DNA from: Gallionellaceae bacterium
GTDB lineage: Bacteria > Pseudomonadota > Gammaproteobacteria > Burkholderiales > Gallionellaceae
Length of the DNA stretch: 37,437 nt
NCBI GenBank assembly: GCA_009885195.1
Contig: VFLG01000037.1
Location: 1 to 37,437 of the forward strand
Reading direction: 5' to 3'
Each line of letters opens with the position of its first letter. Position 1 is the stretch's first letter. The position numbers and the translations under genes were made by a program. The notes beneath the pieces were generated by a model, which searched no databases, was not told the DNA's origin, and was given only the letters and a program-made list of their open reading frames with translations. Shown piece after piece: positions 27,547-37,437 of this stretch.

Positions 27547-29070
27547 ATGCGCCTGTTACGTCTGTTCAAAATAATCTTTGTCGTGCTGCGCTTCGGCCTG
27601 GACGAGTTTCTACTCGCCCATGCGCGCACGCGCTGGCTGCTGGCACCGCTCAATACGGTACTGTTCTTCCGCGATACTTCCGCTCCGCGCGCACAAAGAT
27701 TGCGCCTGGCGCTGGAAAACCTCGGGCCGATCTTCGTCAAGTTCGGCCAGATGCTTTCCACCCGGCGCGACCTGATGCCCGCCGACATTGCCGACGAGCT
27801 GGCCAAGCTGCAGGATCAGGTTCCGCCCTTTCCGTCCGCGCAAGCCGTATCTTTGCTGGAAACCGCCTACAACAAGAAGCTGGGCGAGGTATTCCGCAGC
27901 TTTGATGAAACCCCTATCGCCAGCGCTTCGGTGGCACAAGTGCATTTTGCCGTGCTGCCGGATGGGCGAGAGGTCGCGGTGAAAATCCTGCGCCCCGGCA
28001 TCGCGCCGATCATCGCGCACGACATCGCGCTGCTCGATATTTGCGCCGGATTGATGGAGTATTGGTGGGAGGACGGCAAACGCCTCAAGCCGCGCCTGGT
28101 GGTGGCAGAATTTGAAAAATATTTGCGCGATGAGCTCGACCTGATGCGCGAAGCCTCTTGCGCCAGCCAGTTGAAGCGCAACTTTGCCAGTTCCAATTTG
28201 CTGCTGGTGCCGGAAGTGTACTGGGACTGGTGCACCACTGATGTAATGGTGATGGAACGCATGGATGGCATCCCCATCAGCCAGATGGACAAGCTGCTTG
28301 CGGCGGGCATCGACATTCCCAAGCTGGCCGCAAATGGTGTCGAGATTTTTTACTGCCAGGTTTTCCGTGATGGATTTTTCCATGCCGACATGCATCCCGG
28401 CAATGTGCAGGTAGCGGCGGATGGGCGCTACATCGCGCTCGATTTCGGCATCATGGGCACGCTCACCGACAGCGACAAAAATTATCTGGCGCAGAATTTT
28501 ATTGCTTTTTTCCAGCGCGATTACAAGCGCGTAGCCCAAGTGCATATCGAGTCCGGCTGGGCACCGGCGGATACCCGGGTGGACGAACTGGAATCGGCCA
28601 TCCGCGCCGTGTGCGAACCGATCTTCGACAAGCCGTTGCGCGAAGTTTCGTTCGGCCGCGTGCTGCTGCGCCTGTTCCAAACCTCGCGCCGCTTCGGCAT
28701 CGAAGTTCAGCCGCAACTGGTGCTGCTGCAAAAAACTTTGCTCAACATCGAAGGCTTGGGACTGCAACTTGATCCCGAGCTGGACTTGTGGAAGACCGCC
28801 ATGCCCTGGCTGGAACGCTGGATGAAGGAGCAAATCGGCTGGCGCGGCTTCCTCAAAACCTTGCGCGCCGAGGCACCGCGCTATGCGACGCTGCTGCCGC
28901 AACTGCCGCGCCTGCTGCACCAACGCCTGAATGAAAATCCCGCCGCAGAAATTGCGAGCGCGTTGCGCGAATTGACAGCCCAGCACAGACGAAGCAATCA
29001 ATGGCTGATGGTTATTGCTGTGCTGCTTACCGCAGCGGGGTTGTTATTGTTTTATTTCAGATTGCATTAA
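27547..29070 (+). CDS. ubiB: ubiquinone biosynthesis protein UbiB (ABC1/ADCK family)
   Basis: UbiB is an atypical protein-kinase-like ATPase needed for ubiquinone synthesis. It has 507 residues (E. coli 546). Diagnostic motifs are [14 protein letters not shown] (KxGQ), the Ala-rich loop [12 protein letters not shown], the lysine in [10 protein letters not shown], the catalytic-like [10 protein letters not shown] and LDFGIMGTL (DFG). The C-terminal hydrophobic segment ([19 protein letters not shown]) anchors it in the inner membrane; E. coli UbiB has two such helices. It is the last gene of the Tim44-ubiJ-ubiB unit and converges on glmS across a repeat-filled gap. Confidence 0.95.
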   Translation: MRLLRLFKIIFVVLRFGLDEFLLAHARTRWLLAPLNTVLFFRDTSAPRAQRLRLALENLGPIFVKFGQMLSTRRDLMPADIADELAKLQDQVPPFPSAQAVSLLETAYNKKLGEVFRSFDETPIASASVAQVHFAVLPDGREVAVKILRPGIAPIIAHDIALLDICAGLMEYWWEDGKRLKPRLVVAEFEKYLRDELDLMREASCASQLKRNFASSNLLLVPEVYWDWCTTDVMVMERMDGIPISQMDKLLAAGIDIPKLAANGVEIFYCQVFRDGFFHADMHPGNVQVAADGRYIALDFGIMGTLTDSDKNYLAQNFIAFFQRDYKRVAQVHIESGWAPADTRVDELESAIRAVCEPIFDKPLREVSFGRVLLRLFQTSRRFGIEVQPQLVLLQKTLLNIEGLGLQLDPELDLWKTAMPWLERWMKEQIGWRGFLKTLRAEAPRYATLLPQLPRLLHQRLNENPAAEIASALRELTAQHRRSNQWLMVIAVLLTAAGLLLFYFRLH

Positions 29071-29088
29071 AAACGGCACCAATCCAAA

Positions 29089-29198
29089 CCCGTTCGTGGT
29101 GAGGTATCGAACCACTTGATAGCTGCCCTTCGATACGCCCTGCGTACCCTGTGCTGAGGCTCCTGAGGTATCGAAGGGCGAAGCATCAGGACGAACGG
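29089..29198. repeat. dispersed CCGTTCGT...ACGAACGG repeat between ubiB and glmS
   Basis: CCGTTCGT (29090-29097) and ACGAACGG (29191-29198) are perfect inverted ends. Between them are GGTATCGAA, TTCGATACGCCCTGCGTACC, CTGTGCTGAG and a second GGTATCGAAGGGCG. The module TTCGATACGC...GCGTACCCTGTGCTGAG also occurs at 17366-17529, so this is a second copy of a multi-copy intergenic element. It occupies the 154-base gap between two convergent genes. Confidence 0.7.
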
Positions 29199-29224
29199 TA
29201 TGGTCTAACCGAATAGTATTGGGA

Positions 29225-31051
29225 CTATTCCACCGTTACCGACTTGGCAAGATTTCTGGGTTTGTCTACGTCCGTCCCCTTTTTCAAGGCCACGTAATAG
29301 GCCAATAGTTGCAGCGCGATGGTGTGCAGAATAGGGCTCAAATATCCGGCGTGTTCGGGCATTTGCATGATATGGACACCGTCACTTGGCTGCAAGCGCG
29401 TGCCGGCATCGGCGAATACATACAGTTCGCCGCCGCGCGCGCGCACTTCCTGCAGATTGGATTTGAGTTTTTCCAGCAAGGCATCATTCGGCGCCACGGC
29501 AATCACCGGCATGTCCTTGTCCACCAAGGCCAGCGGGCCGTGCTTGAGTTCCCCCGCAGGATAAGCCTCGGCATGGATGTAAGAAATTTCCTTGAGCTTG
29601 AGCGCGCCCTCCAGTGCGATGGGGTAATGCAAGCCGCGCCCGAGGAACAGGGCGTGGCGCTTGTCGGCAAAGCGCTCGGCCAATTTTGCGATCTCCGGCT
29701 CGAGATTCAGCACAGCCTGCGCCGCACTGGGCAGGTGGCGCAACGCATGTAAATGTCCCTGTTCTTGTTGCACGCTCAATCTTCCGCGCTGCTTAGCCAG
29801 CAGCAGGGTAAGCAGGAATAGGGCTGCCAGTTGAGTGGTAAAGGCCTTGGTTGAAGCAACGCCGATTTCCGGCCCGGCGCGGGTCAGGAAGCGCAGCTTG
29901 GACAATCTGACCAATGCACTTTCCGGCACATTACAAATAGACAGGGTATGCACATGTCCTGTTTCCTTGGCATGGTTGAGCGCGGCCAGGGTATCGGCGG
30001 TTTCTCCCGATTGTGAAATGGTCACAACCAGTGTATCGGGGTTGGCGACGCTGACGCGGTAGCGGTATTCGCTGGCAATTTCCACGTTGCACGGAATGCC
30101 GGCAATCTCTTCCAGCCAGTAGCGCGCCACCAGCCCGGCGTGGTGGCTGGTGCCGCAAGCCAGAATGAGTATGCTTTTTACTTGTGCGAACGAGGCAGCG
30201 GCCTCGGCTCCGAAAATGCCCGGTATCAGCGACTGGCTGTTGCATACGCCTTCCAACGTGTCTGCCAGCGCCTGTGGCTGTTCGTGAATTTCTTTCTGCA
30301 TGTAGTGGCGATACTCGCCCAGTTCCACGCTTTCGTTGCTCAGCTCGCTGACGTGCAGCGGACGCTCCACCGCCTCGCCCCTGGCATTGAAAATACGGTA
30401 GCCGTGCAGGCTTATTTCGGCCACATCGCCTTCTTCCAAATACACCACATTTTTTGTTACTGCCAGCAGCGCCGATACATCAGATGCGATGAAATTTTCT
30501 TCTATTCCGACTCCCAGCAGCAGCGGACTGCCCTTGCGTGCGCAGATCAATTGATCGGCATTGTCCGCCGCCACCACTCCGATAGCGTAAGCGCCCACTA
30601 GCTCGGACAGCGCGGTCTGGGTTGCAACCAGCAGGCTATTGCCGCGCGCGTAGTGGCTATGGATAAGGTGCGCGATGACTTCGCTGTCGGTGTCGGAGGT
30701 GAAAACATAGCCTTGCGCGGTCAGGCGCGTGCGCATCGCTTCGTAGTTTTCAATGATGCCGTTGTGCACCACGGCAATGAGATTGTTGCTCATATGCGGA
30801 TGGGCATTGCGCTCGCTGGGCACGCCGTGCGTGGCCCAGCGCGTATGGGCGATACCGAGATGGCTGCTGATATTGGCGCTGATTGCGCTTAACTTTGCTA
30901 CCCGCCCGGTGCTGCGCTCGCGCTGCAATTGCTGGTTGTTAACCACCACCAAACCAGCCGAATCATAGCCGCGATATTCCAGGCGTTGCAAGCCTTGCAG
31001 CAGGATGGGGACGACATTGCGCTGCGCGATTGCGCCGACGATTCCGCACAT
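29225..31051 (-). CDS. glmS: glutamine--fructose-6-phosphate aminotransferase
   Basis: GlmS makes glucosamine 6-phosphate from fructose 6-phosphate and glutamine, the first step to UDP-GlcNAc. It has 608 residues (E. coli 609). The N-terminal glutaminase domain starts with the catalytic Cys2 ([25 protein letters not shown]). Two SIS isomerase domains follow ([34 protein letters not shown]). The conserved C-terminus is [12 protein letters not shown]. Its ATG directly follows the glmU stop codon (TAAATG), so translation is coupled. The gap after it holds only a repeat, so no glmS ribozyme is expected or seen. Confidence 0.96.
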   Translation of the reverse strand: MCGIVGAIAQRNVVPILLQGLQRLEYRGYDSAGLVVVNNQQLQRERSTGRVAKLSAISANISSHLGIAHTRWATHGVPSERNAHPHMSNNLIAVVHNGIIENYEAMRTRLTAQGYVFTSDTDSEVIAHLIHSHYARGNSLLVATQTALSELVGAYAIGVVAADNADQLICARKGSPLLLGVGIEENFIASDVSALLAVTKNVVYLEEGDVAEISLHGYRIFNARGEAVERPLHVSELSNESVELGEYRHYMQKEIHEQPQALADTLEGVCNSQSLIPGIFGAEAAASFAQVKSILILACGTSHHAGLVARYWLEEIAGIPCNVEIASEYRYRVSVANPDTLVVTISQSGETADTLAALNHAKETGHVHTLSICNVPESALVRLSKLRFLTRAGPEIGVASTKAFTTQLAALFLLTLLLAKQRGRLSVQQEQGHLHALRHLPSAAQAVLNLEPEIAKLAERFADKRHALFLGRGLHYPIALEGALKLKEISYIHAEAYPAGELKHGPLALVDKDMPVIAVAPNDALLEKLKSNLQEVRARGGELYVFADAGTRLQPSDGVHIMQMPEHAGYLSPILHTIALQLLAYYVALKKGTDVDKPRNLAKSVTVE

Positions 31052-32416
31052 TTATTTTTTTTCCTTTGTTGGCCGTTGCCAATCCGGTACCGTGATTTGT
31101 TTGGCGCGCGCCAGGGTCAGCTCATTTTCTGGCGCATCGAGGGTAATGGTGGAACCGGCACCAATAGTCGCACCGCGCCCGATTTTTACCGGCGCCACCA
31201 GTTGCGTGTTGGAACCGATGAACACATCGTCTTCGATAATGGTGCGGTGCTTGTTCGCGCCATCGTAGTTACAGGTGATCGTGCCCGCGCCGATGTTGAC
31301 GCGGCTGCCCACGCTGCTGTCGCCGATGTAACTCAAGTGATTGGCTTTGCTTTGGGCGGCGATCTCGCTGTTTTTCACCTCGACGAAGTTACCGATGTGG
31401 ACTTCATCATGCAGTTTGCTGCCGGGGCGCAAACGGGCATAGGGACCGATGCGGCAGTTTTCTCCGATTTCTGCCTGGTCAATATGGCTGTAGGGGGCAA
31501 TGCGCGTACCGGCGGCAATGCTCGAATTTTTGATGATGCTGTAAGCGCCTACTTGCACGTCGTTGCCGAGATGTACTTCACCTTCAAAAATACAGCCAAC
31601 ATCAATCTCGACCTCGCGTCCGCACACCAGCTTGCCGCGCACATCCAGACGCGCAGGGTCGGCCAGCGTAACGCCTTGTAGCAGCAACTGATGCGCTTGT
31701 TCATGTTGCCAGATGCGCTCCAGTTCGGCCAGTTGCACCTTGCTGTTGACGCCCATCACTTCCCAGGCGTGCGCCGGTTGCACGGCATGCACTGCGACAC
31801 CCTGTGCCACGGCCATCGCGACGATGTCGGTGAGGTAGTACTCACCTTGGGCGTTGTTGTTTTGCAGCTTAGCCAGCCAATTGCGCAACAAGCGGGTGGG
31901 AACAGACAGGATGCCGGTGTTCACTTCGCGTATCGCGCGCTGCTCCGCTGTGGCATCTTTTTCCTCGACGATGCTTTTAATATTGCCCGAGCTGTCGCGC
32001 ACAATGCGCCCGTAACCGGCAGGATGGCTGAGATGCAGGGTAAGCAGGGTGAGCGCATCCGGCTGGGCAAACATTTTCTCCAGCGTGGCCGGTTGCGTGA
32101 GCGGCACGTCACCATAAAGCACCAACACCAGACCACCATCATCCAATAGTGGCAATGCTTGTTGCACCGCATGGCCGGTGCCAAGCTGCGGCTCCTGCAA
32201 CACAAAGCTGGCATCATACTGCGCCATCGCCTGCGGCACCGCCTCGCCGCCATGTCCATACACCACGCAGGTCTTGCCGGGAGCATATTGAATAGCGGTG
32301 TCCAGCACATGCTGCAACAACGGACGGCCAGCCAGGGTGTGCAGCACCTTGGGTTTATCCGAATGCATGCGCTTACCTTTGCCGGCAGCGAGAATAACGA
32401 TGTTCAACGAACTCAT
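31052..32416 (-). CDS. glmU: bifunctional GlcNAc-1-P uridyltransferase / GlcN-1-P acetyltransferase
   Basis: GlmU performs the last two steps to UDP-GlcNAc for peptidoglycan and LPS. It has 454 residues (E. coli 456). The N-terminal pyrophosphorylase domain has [18 protein letters not shown]. The C-terminal half is a left-handed beta-helix of hexapeptide repeats ([41 protein letters not shown]). The track starts at a TTG three codons upstream; ATG at 32416 is chosen because [14 protein letters not shown] fits the family. It heads the glmU-glmS pair. In many relatives glmU follows atpC directly. Here about 1 kb containing a plus-strand lipoprotein gene and repeats lies between them. Confidence 0.95.
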   Translation of the reverse strand: MSSLNIVILAAGKGKRMHSDKPKVLHTLAGRPLLQHVLDTAIQYAPGKTCVVYGHGGEAVPQAMAQYDASFVLQEPQLGTGHAVQQALPLLDDGGLVLVLYGDVPLTQPATLEKMFAQPDALTLLTLHLSHPAGYGRIVRDSSGNIKSIVEEKDATAEQRAIREVNTGILSVPTRLLRNWLAKLQNNNAQGEYYLTDIVAMAVAQGVAVHAVQPAHAWEVMGVNSKVQLAELERIWQHEQAHQLLLQGVTLADPARLDVRGKLVCGREVEIDVGCIFEGEVHLGNDVQVGAYSIIKNSSIAAGTRIAPYSHIDQAEIGENCRIGPYARLRPGSKLHDEVHIGNFVEVKNSEIAAQSKANHLSYIGDSSVGSRVNIGAGTITCNYDGANKHRTIIEDDVFIGSNTQLVAPVKIGRGATIGAGSTITLDAPENELTLARAKQITVPDWQRPTKEKK

Positions 32417-32448
32417 ATTCAGCAATTCAGTCTTTGGGAAGATACCGG

Positions 32449-32454
32449 ATTATA
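32449..32454 (-). promoter_or_regulatory. candidate -10 box of the glmU-glmS promoter
   Basis: A perfect TATAAT on the minus strand lies 33 bases upstream of the glmU ATG. The expected -35 position (TGCTTT) is weak. The two-gene unit needs its own promoter because the intruding plus-strand unit separates it from the atp operon. Confidence 0.45.
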
Positions 32455-32541
32455 CATGGCGACATAAATGGAAAGCATCTTGTGGTTCGGTGCGTTTGGC
32501 CGCACCTCAAGCGTATCCGATTTATGCCACCGTGTATAAAA

Positions 32542-32569
32542 TTGACTTCCACTCTCGAAACCTTACAAT
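32542..32569 (+). promoter_or_regulatory. strong sigma70-like promoter reading into the attC/lipoprotein unit
   Basis: TTGACT (32542-32547), a 16-base spacer and TACAAT (32564-32569) match five of six consensus bases in each box. Transcription would start near 32577, pass through the attC-like site and reach the lipoprotein gene. In form it resembles an integron cassette promoter, but it could also be an ordinary promoter carried by the upstream DNA. Confidence 0.6.
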
Positions 32570-32598
32570 CCCCATAAGTTCCGCTCTACGCAGGTTCA

Positions 32599-32682
32599 GT
32601 CCAACTGAGGCTTATCCGCCGCCGATAGGCGGTGGGTGTAACAAGCTTGGGCGGGGCGGCGGATAAACGCTATTCGTTAGAC
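32599..32682 (+). other. attC-like integron recombination site
   Basis: GTCCAAC (32599-32605) fits the R'' consensus RYYYAAC and GTTAGAC (32676-32682) fits the R' consensus GTTRRRY; the two pair at 6 of 7 positions. Inside them, TTATCCGCCGCC (32612-32623) pairs perfectly with GGCGGCGGATAA (32655-32666), leaving spacers of 6 and 9 bases. This gives the R''-L''-L'-R' layout of attC sites at a typical length (84 bases). No clear extrahelical base is seen in the stem, so an unrelated palindromic repeat is not excluded. It lies 33 bases before the lipoprotein start, where the preceding cassette's attC would be. Confidence 0.6.
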
Positions 32683-32715
32683 CCAAGTAGTTTCATCCAC
32701 AAAGGGAGGTTTGCA

Positions 32716-33099
32716 ATGAAGAAATATATCGCTATAGCAGTAGCAGTATTGGTTTCGTCGTCCTTGTCAGGTTGTGCAGCCATGTTTCATGGCACAACCC
32801 AGCAGGTCTCAGTTAGAAGCAATGTTCCGGGCACTGAGCTATTCGTCAACGAGGCTTACGTTGGCAAAGACAATGGTGTTACCACCTTTCAAAAAAGAAA
32901 AAACTACATGATCACCGCTCGAAAGGCCGGTTGCACTGACACAACGGTCCCTGCTTCGAAGTCGTTTGACGTAATTACTCTACTTGGCCTCTTCATCGAC
33001 TATGGAATTATTTCCATTTTACTTATTGACGGTGCCGCCACTGGCGCATGGCAAGAGTTTGATCAAACCAGCTATGTCATTGACCCGCGTTGTGCCTAA
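32716..33099 (+). CDS. small PEGA-like lipoprotein, probable integron cassette gene
   Basis: This 127-residue lipoprotein has signal peptide MKKYIAIAVAVLVSSSLSGC with lipobox LSGC (Cys20). The mature part starts AAMFHGTTQQVSVRSNVPGTELFVNEAYVG, which resembles PEGA-type envelope lipoproteins (HGT.Q.V...S.P.G..V.V). A hydrophobic segment follows (VITLLGLFIDYGIISILLIDGAATGA). Three cysteines remain besides the lipidated one or near the end (GCTD, DPRCA). GGGAGG is six bases upstream of the ATG; the track's earlier start at 32632 runs through the attC-like site and is rejected. Its TAA stop lies inside GCCTAAC, an R''-type box, as is common for cassette genes. Codon use is more AT-rich than in the neighbours. 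Its function is unknown. Confidence 0.8.
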   Translation: MKKYIAIAVAVLVSSSLSGCAAMFHGTTQQVSVRSNVPGTELFVNEAYVGKDNGVTTFQKRKNYMITARKAGCTDTTVPASKSFDVITLLGLFIDYGIISILLIDGAATGAWQEFDQTSYVIDPRCA

Positions 33100-33145
33100 C
33101 GAGTAAGGTTAGATTGTGATCGCGAAGCGAGCCACAATCTGAACC
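33094..33145 (+). other. degenerate or truncated attC-like site
   Basis: GCCTAAC (33094-33100) fits the R'' box and contains the lipoprotein stop codon. GGTTAGATTGTG (33107-33118) pairs with CACAATCTGAACC (33133-33145) with a single unpaired base, and the tip has a second small stem TCGC-GAA-GCGA. No GTTRRRY R' box is found after the stem. A dispersed repeat begins at 33158, so the right end may have been lost. It could instead be an ordinary stem, or a weak terminator without a T-run. Confidence 0.4.
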
Positions 33146-33157
33146 GTTTGTTTGTAT

Positions 33158-33277
33158 CGTTCCCACGGTCTCCGTGGGAACGCCTCTGTGGACGCTCCGC
33201 GTCCTGTGCCGCAGGAGCGGCACAAAGCTGCGCTCCCACGCCTGTCCTGAGCCTGTCGAAGGGCGGAGCGTGGGAAC
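33158..33277. repeat. dispersed GTTCCCACGG...CGTGGGAAC palindromic element
   Basis: A hairpin CGTTCCCACGG-TCT-CCGTGGGAACG (33158-33182) opens the element. TGTGCCG...CGGCACA, CTGCGCTCCCACGCC and CCTGAGCCTGTCGAAGGGCG follow, and GCGTGGGAAC closes it. It looks like a composite of common intergenic repeat modules. From 33278 to the terminator at 33405 nothing gene-like is seen. Confidence 0.65.
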
Positions 33278-33404
33278 AATGAGTTATTGGTTTAATCAGC
33301 GAAAATCTGCGGACAATTGCTTTTTGTAGGTTTATCCTAAAAAAGCAGATGTATCCTGTAGGAGCAGCCCACTCTTGTGATTCAAATCAGATGTCGAGGT
33401 ATAA

Positions 33405-33432
33405 ACAAAAAAAGCGGCCAAAGCCGCTTTTC
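33405..33432 (-). terminator. rho-independent terminator of the atp operon
   Basis: On the minus strand AAAGCGGC-TTTG-GCCGCTTT (33430-33411) is followed by TTTTTGTTT, 22 bases after the atpC stop. A clean terminator here makes glmU-glmS independent of atp transcription. Confidence 0.88.
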
Positions 33433-33454
33433 TTGTCGCGCGCCATCATCATGT

Positions 33455-33880
33455 TTAATGACTTTGCTTGCGCAGTTTCTGTATCGCCTGCAACTGGGCA
33501 ATCGCCTCGGCCAGCTCGGCTTGTGCCGCGGCGTAGTCAATGTCAGAAGTGCGGTTTTTCATCGCATCTTCTGCGGCGCGCTTGGCTTCCAGTGCGCGCG
33601 CTTCGTCCAGATCGCCGCCACGGATAGCGGTGTCGGCCAGGATGGTGACCATATCTGGCTGCACTTCCAGCATGCCGCCGGAAACATAAATCAGCGTATC
33701 TTCGCTTTGGTTCGGCAGCTTGAGGCGTACTGAACCCGGCTTGATGCGCGTCAGCAGCGGGGCATGGCGTGGATATATACCCAATTCACCCATTTCACCC
33801 GGCACCACGACCATTTCAGCAAGGCCGGAAAAAATTGATTCCTCTGCGCTCACCACATCGACATGAACAGTCATTGCCAT
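33455..33880 (-). CDS. atpC: ATP synthase epsilon subunit
   Basis: AtpC is the epsilon subunit of the F1 central stalk and inhibits ATP hydrolysis. It has 141 residues (E. coli 139). The N-terminal beta-sandwich has [41 protein letters not shown] and [19 protein letters not shown]. The C-terminal helical hairpin is Ala/Glu-rich ([17 protein letters not shown]...[17 protein letters not shown]). It is the last gene of the atp operon and is followed by a terminator. It lies 30 bases after atpD. Confidence 0.95.
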   Translation of the reverse strand: MAMTVHVDVVSAEESIFSGLAEMVVVPGEMGELGIYPRHAPLLTRIKPGSVRLKLPNQSEDTLIYVSGGMLEVQPDMVTILADTAIRGGDLDEARALEAKRAAEDAMKNRTSDIDYAAAQAELAEAIAQLQAIQKLRKQSH

Positions 33881-33910
33881 ATCTTTCCTTAAAATTAAAG
33901 TCGGCCTTAA

Positions 33911-35344
<1,434 letters not shown>

Positions 35345-35364
35345 TTAAATATTAATTCCGTTTT

Positions 35365-35384
35365 GGGCGCGATTCATCGCGCCC
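35365..35384. repeat. REP-like palindrome between atpG and atpD
   Basis: GGGCGCGAT-TC-ATCGCGCCC is a perfect 9-bp stem with a two-base loop, flanked by CCTAC on one side. It resembles the GTAGGAGCCCGATTCATCGG arms at 25950-26011, so both probably belong to one REP-like family. No T-run follows, so termination inside the operon is unlikely. Confidence 0.65.
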
Positions 35385-35395
35385 CTACCGCCGCG

Positions 35396-36259
35396 CTAAA
35401 CCGCCGCCGCGCCGCCCACAATCTCTGAAATTTCCTTGGTAATTGCAGCCTGGCGCGCCTTGTTGTAAATCAGCTTGAGCTCGCCGATCACGCTCTTGGC
35501 GTTATCCGATGCGGCTTTCATCGCCACCATGCGCGCACTCTGTTCGGACGCCTGGTTTTCGGTCACCGCCGAGTAAACCAGTGATTCGACGTAGCGAGTC
35601 AGCAATTCATCAACGACCAGCTTGGCATCCGGCTCATAAATATAATCCCAGCTATCTTTTGACGCCCCCAGTTGCTCGCTGCTAAGTGGCAGCAACTGCT
35701 CCATCATTGGCTCTTGCTTCATGGTATTGACGAAGTCGTTGTAGCTCAGATAAATGGCGTCCAATTCACCGGCGGTGTAGGCATCCAGCATCACCTTGAC
35801 CGCGCCGATCAACTTTTCAATATGCGGTGTATCACCCAAACCGATCATATGTGACTTAACATTTGCCCCAATACGGGACATAAAGCCAAATCCCTTGTTA
35901 CCGATAGGACACACTGCGATACCTTTGCCCTCGCCTTCCCACTCTTTCATCCGGCTCACGACCAGACGCAAAATGTTGGTGTTGAGGCCGCCACACAAGC
36001 CTTTATCGGAAGTAATAACGATCACGCCAATATTCTTGACGGCAGCGCGCTTGATCAGGAAGGGGTGTTTATATTCCGGGTTGGCGCGCGCCATATGCGC
36101 GGCTACCTGGCGTATCTTTTCCGCATAGGGCCGGGCGGCTCGCATGCGCTCCTGCGCTTTGCGCATCTTCGACGCCGCTACCATTTCCATCGCGCGCGTA
36201 ATCTTGCGTGTATTTTCAACGCTCTTGATTTTGGTGCGGATTTCTTTGCTTCCAGCCAT
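35396..36259 (-). CDS. atpG: ATP synthase gamma subunit
   Basis: AtpG is the rotating gamma subunit of F1. It has 287 residues (E. coli 287). The N-terminal helix is [36 protein letters not shown]. The conserved [12 protein letters not shown] motif is present, and the C-terminal helix is [22 protein letters not shown]. It lies 41 bases after atpA. Gene order atpA-atpG-atpD-atpC is standard. Confidence 0.97.
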   Translation of the reverse strand: MAGSKEIRTKIKSVENTRKITRAMEMVAASKMRKAQERMRAARPYAEKIRQVAAHMARANPEYKHPFLIKRAAVKNIGVIVITSDKGLCGGLNTNILRLVVSRMKEWEGEGKGIAVCPIGNKGFGFMSRIGANVKSHMIGLGDTPHIEKLIGAVKVMLDAYTAGELDAIYLSYNDFVNTMKQEPMMEQLLPLSSEQLGASKDSWDYIYEPDAKLVVDELLTRYVESLVYSAVTENQASEQSARMVAMKAASDNAKSVIGELKLIYNKARQAAITKEISEIVGGAAAV

Positions 36260-36300
36260 TATCTCAGCTCCGGCTTAGGGACACGGTTAATCGCGCCCGC

Positions 36301-37437
36301 TTAATAAACTGCAGTGGTCTTGAATTTCTCAATCGCCGCAATCAGTATTTTTTCGTTATCGGCGGACAAATCCTTGGTGGATTCGATCGCATCCATCAAG
36401 GCCTTGTGTTGGGATTTAACAAAGGCGTGCAGCGCGGATTCAAATGCCAACACCTTGTTCACCGCCACGTCATCGAACGAGCCCTTGTTAATCGCAAACA
36501 GCGTAACCGCCATTTCTGCCACGGACAGCGGCGCGTATTGCGGCTGCTTCATCAGCTCCATGACCAAACGGCCGCGTTCCAATTGCTTGCGCGTGGCTTC
36601 GTCCAGGTCGGAAGCGAATTGCGCGAAAGCGGCCAGCTCGCGGTACTGCGCCAAGGCCAGACGCACACCACCGCCCAGCTTTTTAATCACCTTGGTCTGC
36701 GCTGCACCGCCCACGCGCGACACCGAAATACCGGCGTTGATCGCGGGACGAATACCGGCATTGAACAAATCTGTTTCCAGAAAGATCTGGCCGTCGGTAA
36801 TCGAAATCACGTTGGTCGGCACGAACGCGGAAACGTCACCGGCAGCCGTTTCAATAACCGGCAGCGCGGTCAGTGAACCGGTCTTGCCCTTGACTGTGCC
36901 CTTGGTAAATTTCTCGACATACTCTTCATTCACGCGCGCGGCGCGCTCCAGCAGACGGGAGTGCAGGTAGAACACGTCCCCAGGATAAGCTTCACGGCCC
37001 GGCGGACGGCGCAGCAGCAAGGAGATTTGACGATAGGCCCAAGCTTGCTTGGTCAAGTCATCGTAAACGATCAAGGCATCCTGACCACGGTCGCGGTAGT
37101 ACTCGCCCATGGTGCAGCCGGCATAAGGCGCCAGGAATTGCATGGCAGCGGAATCAGAAGCGGTGGCCACCACCACAATGGTATATTTCATCGCGCCGTG
37201 CTCTTCCAGCTTGCGCACGACGTTGGCAATCGTTGAAGCCTTTTGGCCGATCGCCACATAAACGCAGGTCATGTTCTGACCCTTCTGGTTGATGATGGCA
37301 TCCACCGCGACGGCTGTTTTGCCGGTCTGGCGGTCACCAATGATGAGTTCACGCTGACCCCGACCGACCGGCACCATCGAGTCAATCGACTTCAGGCCGG
37401 TTTGCATCGGCTGGCTCACCGACTGACGTGCAATCAC
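36301..37437 (-). CDS. atpA: ATP synthase alpha subunit (partial, cut by window edge)
   Basis: This is the C-terminal 378 residues of the F1 alpha subunit; about 135 N-terminal residues lie beyond the window. Visible features are the P-loop [20 protein letters not shown], the catalytic-interface segment [43 protein letters not shown] (whose [12 protein letters not shown] is diagnostic), and the arginine-finger region [19 protein letters not shown]. The first in-window residue is not a start codon of the gene. It heads the in-window part of the atp operon. Confidence 0.97.
   Translation of the reverse strand: MIARQSVSQPMQTGLKSIDSMVPVGRGQRELIIGDRQTGKTAVAVDAIINQKGQNMTCVYVAIGQKASTIANVVRKLEEHGAMKYTIVVVATASDSAAMQFLAPYAGCTMGEYYRDRGQDALIVYDDLTKQAWAYRQISLLLRRPPGREAYPGDVFYLHSRLLERAARVNEEYVEKFTKGTVKGKTGSLTALPVIETAAGDVSAFVPTNVISITDGQIFLETDLFNAGIRPAINAGISVSRVGGAAQTKVIKKLGGGVRLALAQYRELAAFAQFASDLDEATRKQLERGRLVMELMKQPQYAPLSVAEMAVTLFAINKGSFDDVAVNKVLAFESALHAFVKSQHKALMDAIESTKDLSADNEKILIAAIEKFKTTAVY

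Noticed and set aside
27610-29001. 463-aa minus-strand ORF
   Set aside because: Antisense shadow of ubiB, whose kinase-like motifs are on the plus strand.
32298-32666. 122-aa plus-strand ORF upstream of the lipoprotein gene
   Set aside because: Overlaps glmU antisense and runs through the promoter and attC-like site; composition is not protein-like.

Overview
The window looks like a chromosomal stretch of a betaproteobacterium, most plausibly a chemolithoautotrophic Nitrosomonadales or Gallionellaceae-type organism. The lineage call is inference. It rests on a proteobacterial phosphoribulokinase (Calvin cycle), on gene neighbourhoods such as aroQ-accB-accC-prmA-DUF3426, leuS-lptE-holA and atpAGDC next to glmU-glmS, on a BPSS1780-family membrane protein, and on moderately GC-rich codon use. 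Almost all genes are housekeeping. The unusual content is in small elements between and inside them.

Layout. 1-322: left edge with the N-terminal remnant of an integron-type (IntI-like) integrase. 313-6817 (minus strand): cutA, dsbD, aroQ, accB, accC, prmA and a zinc-ribbon/DUF3426 membrane protein. The 5' end of accC is duplicated, giving a leader ORF and a strong hairpin around the accC start. 7017-11273 (minus): leuS-lptE-holA, tightly overlapping. 11460-14657 (plus): phosphoribulokinase with its own terminator, then a UvrD-type helicase. 14683-17345: a BPSS1780-type membrane protein (minus) and a divergent conserved protein of unknown function (plus). 17545-21146 (minus): a sodium:solute symporter, then phoB-phoR behind a clear Pho box. 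21264-25855 (minus): a 2-Cys peroxiredoxin and the DEAH helicase HrpA. 26128-29070 (plus): a Tim44-like protein, ubiJ and ubiB. 29225-32416 (minus): glmU-glmS. 32542-33145: a promoter, an attC-like site, a small lipoprotein gene and a degenerate second attC-like site, i.e. a probable lone integron cassette. 33455-37437 (minus): atpA (partial)-atpG-atpD-atpC.

How the genes work together. AccB/AccC start fatty-acid synthesis and AroQ serves aromatic biosynthesis. DsbD feeds reductant to periplasmic thiol pathways. LptE is part of the LPS export machine. GlmS/GlmU make UDP-GlcNAc for peptidoglycan and LPS. UbiJ/UbiB serve ubiquinone synthesis, ATP synthase supplies energy, and PhoBR senses phosphate.

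No CRISPR array, phage module, toxin-antitoxin pair, defence island, tRNA or rRNA was seen. The strongest candidates for something unusual are: (1) the probable lone integron cassette wedged into the otherwise conserved atpC/glmU junction, with an IntI remnant about 32 kb away; (2) the rearranged accC start, with an overlapping 42-codon leader and a 17-bp perfect inverted repeat; (3) a family of CCCTCTCC...GGGAGAGGG palindromes inserted in frame into LeuRS, UvrD and (twice) HrpA.
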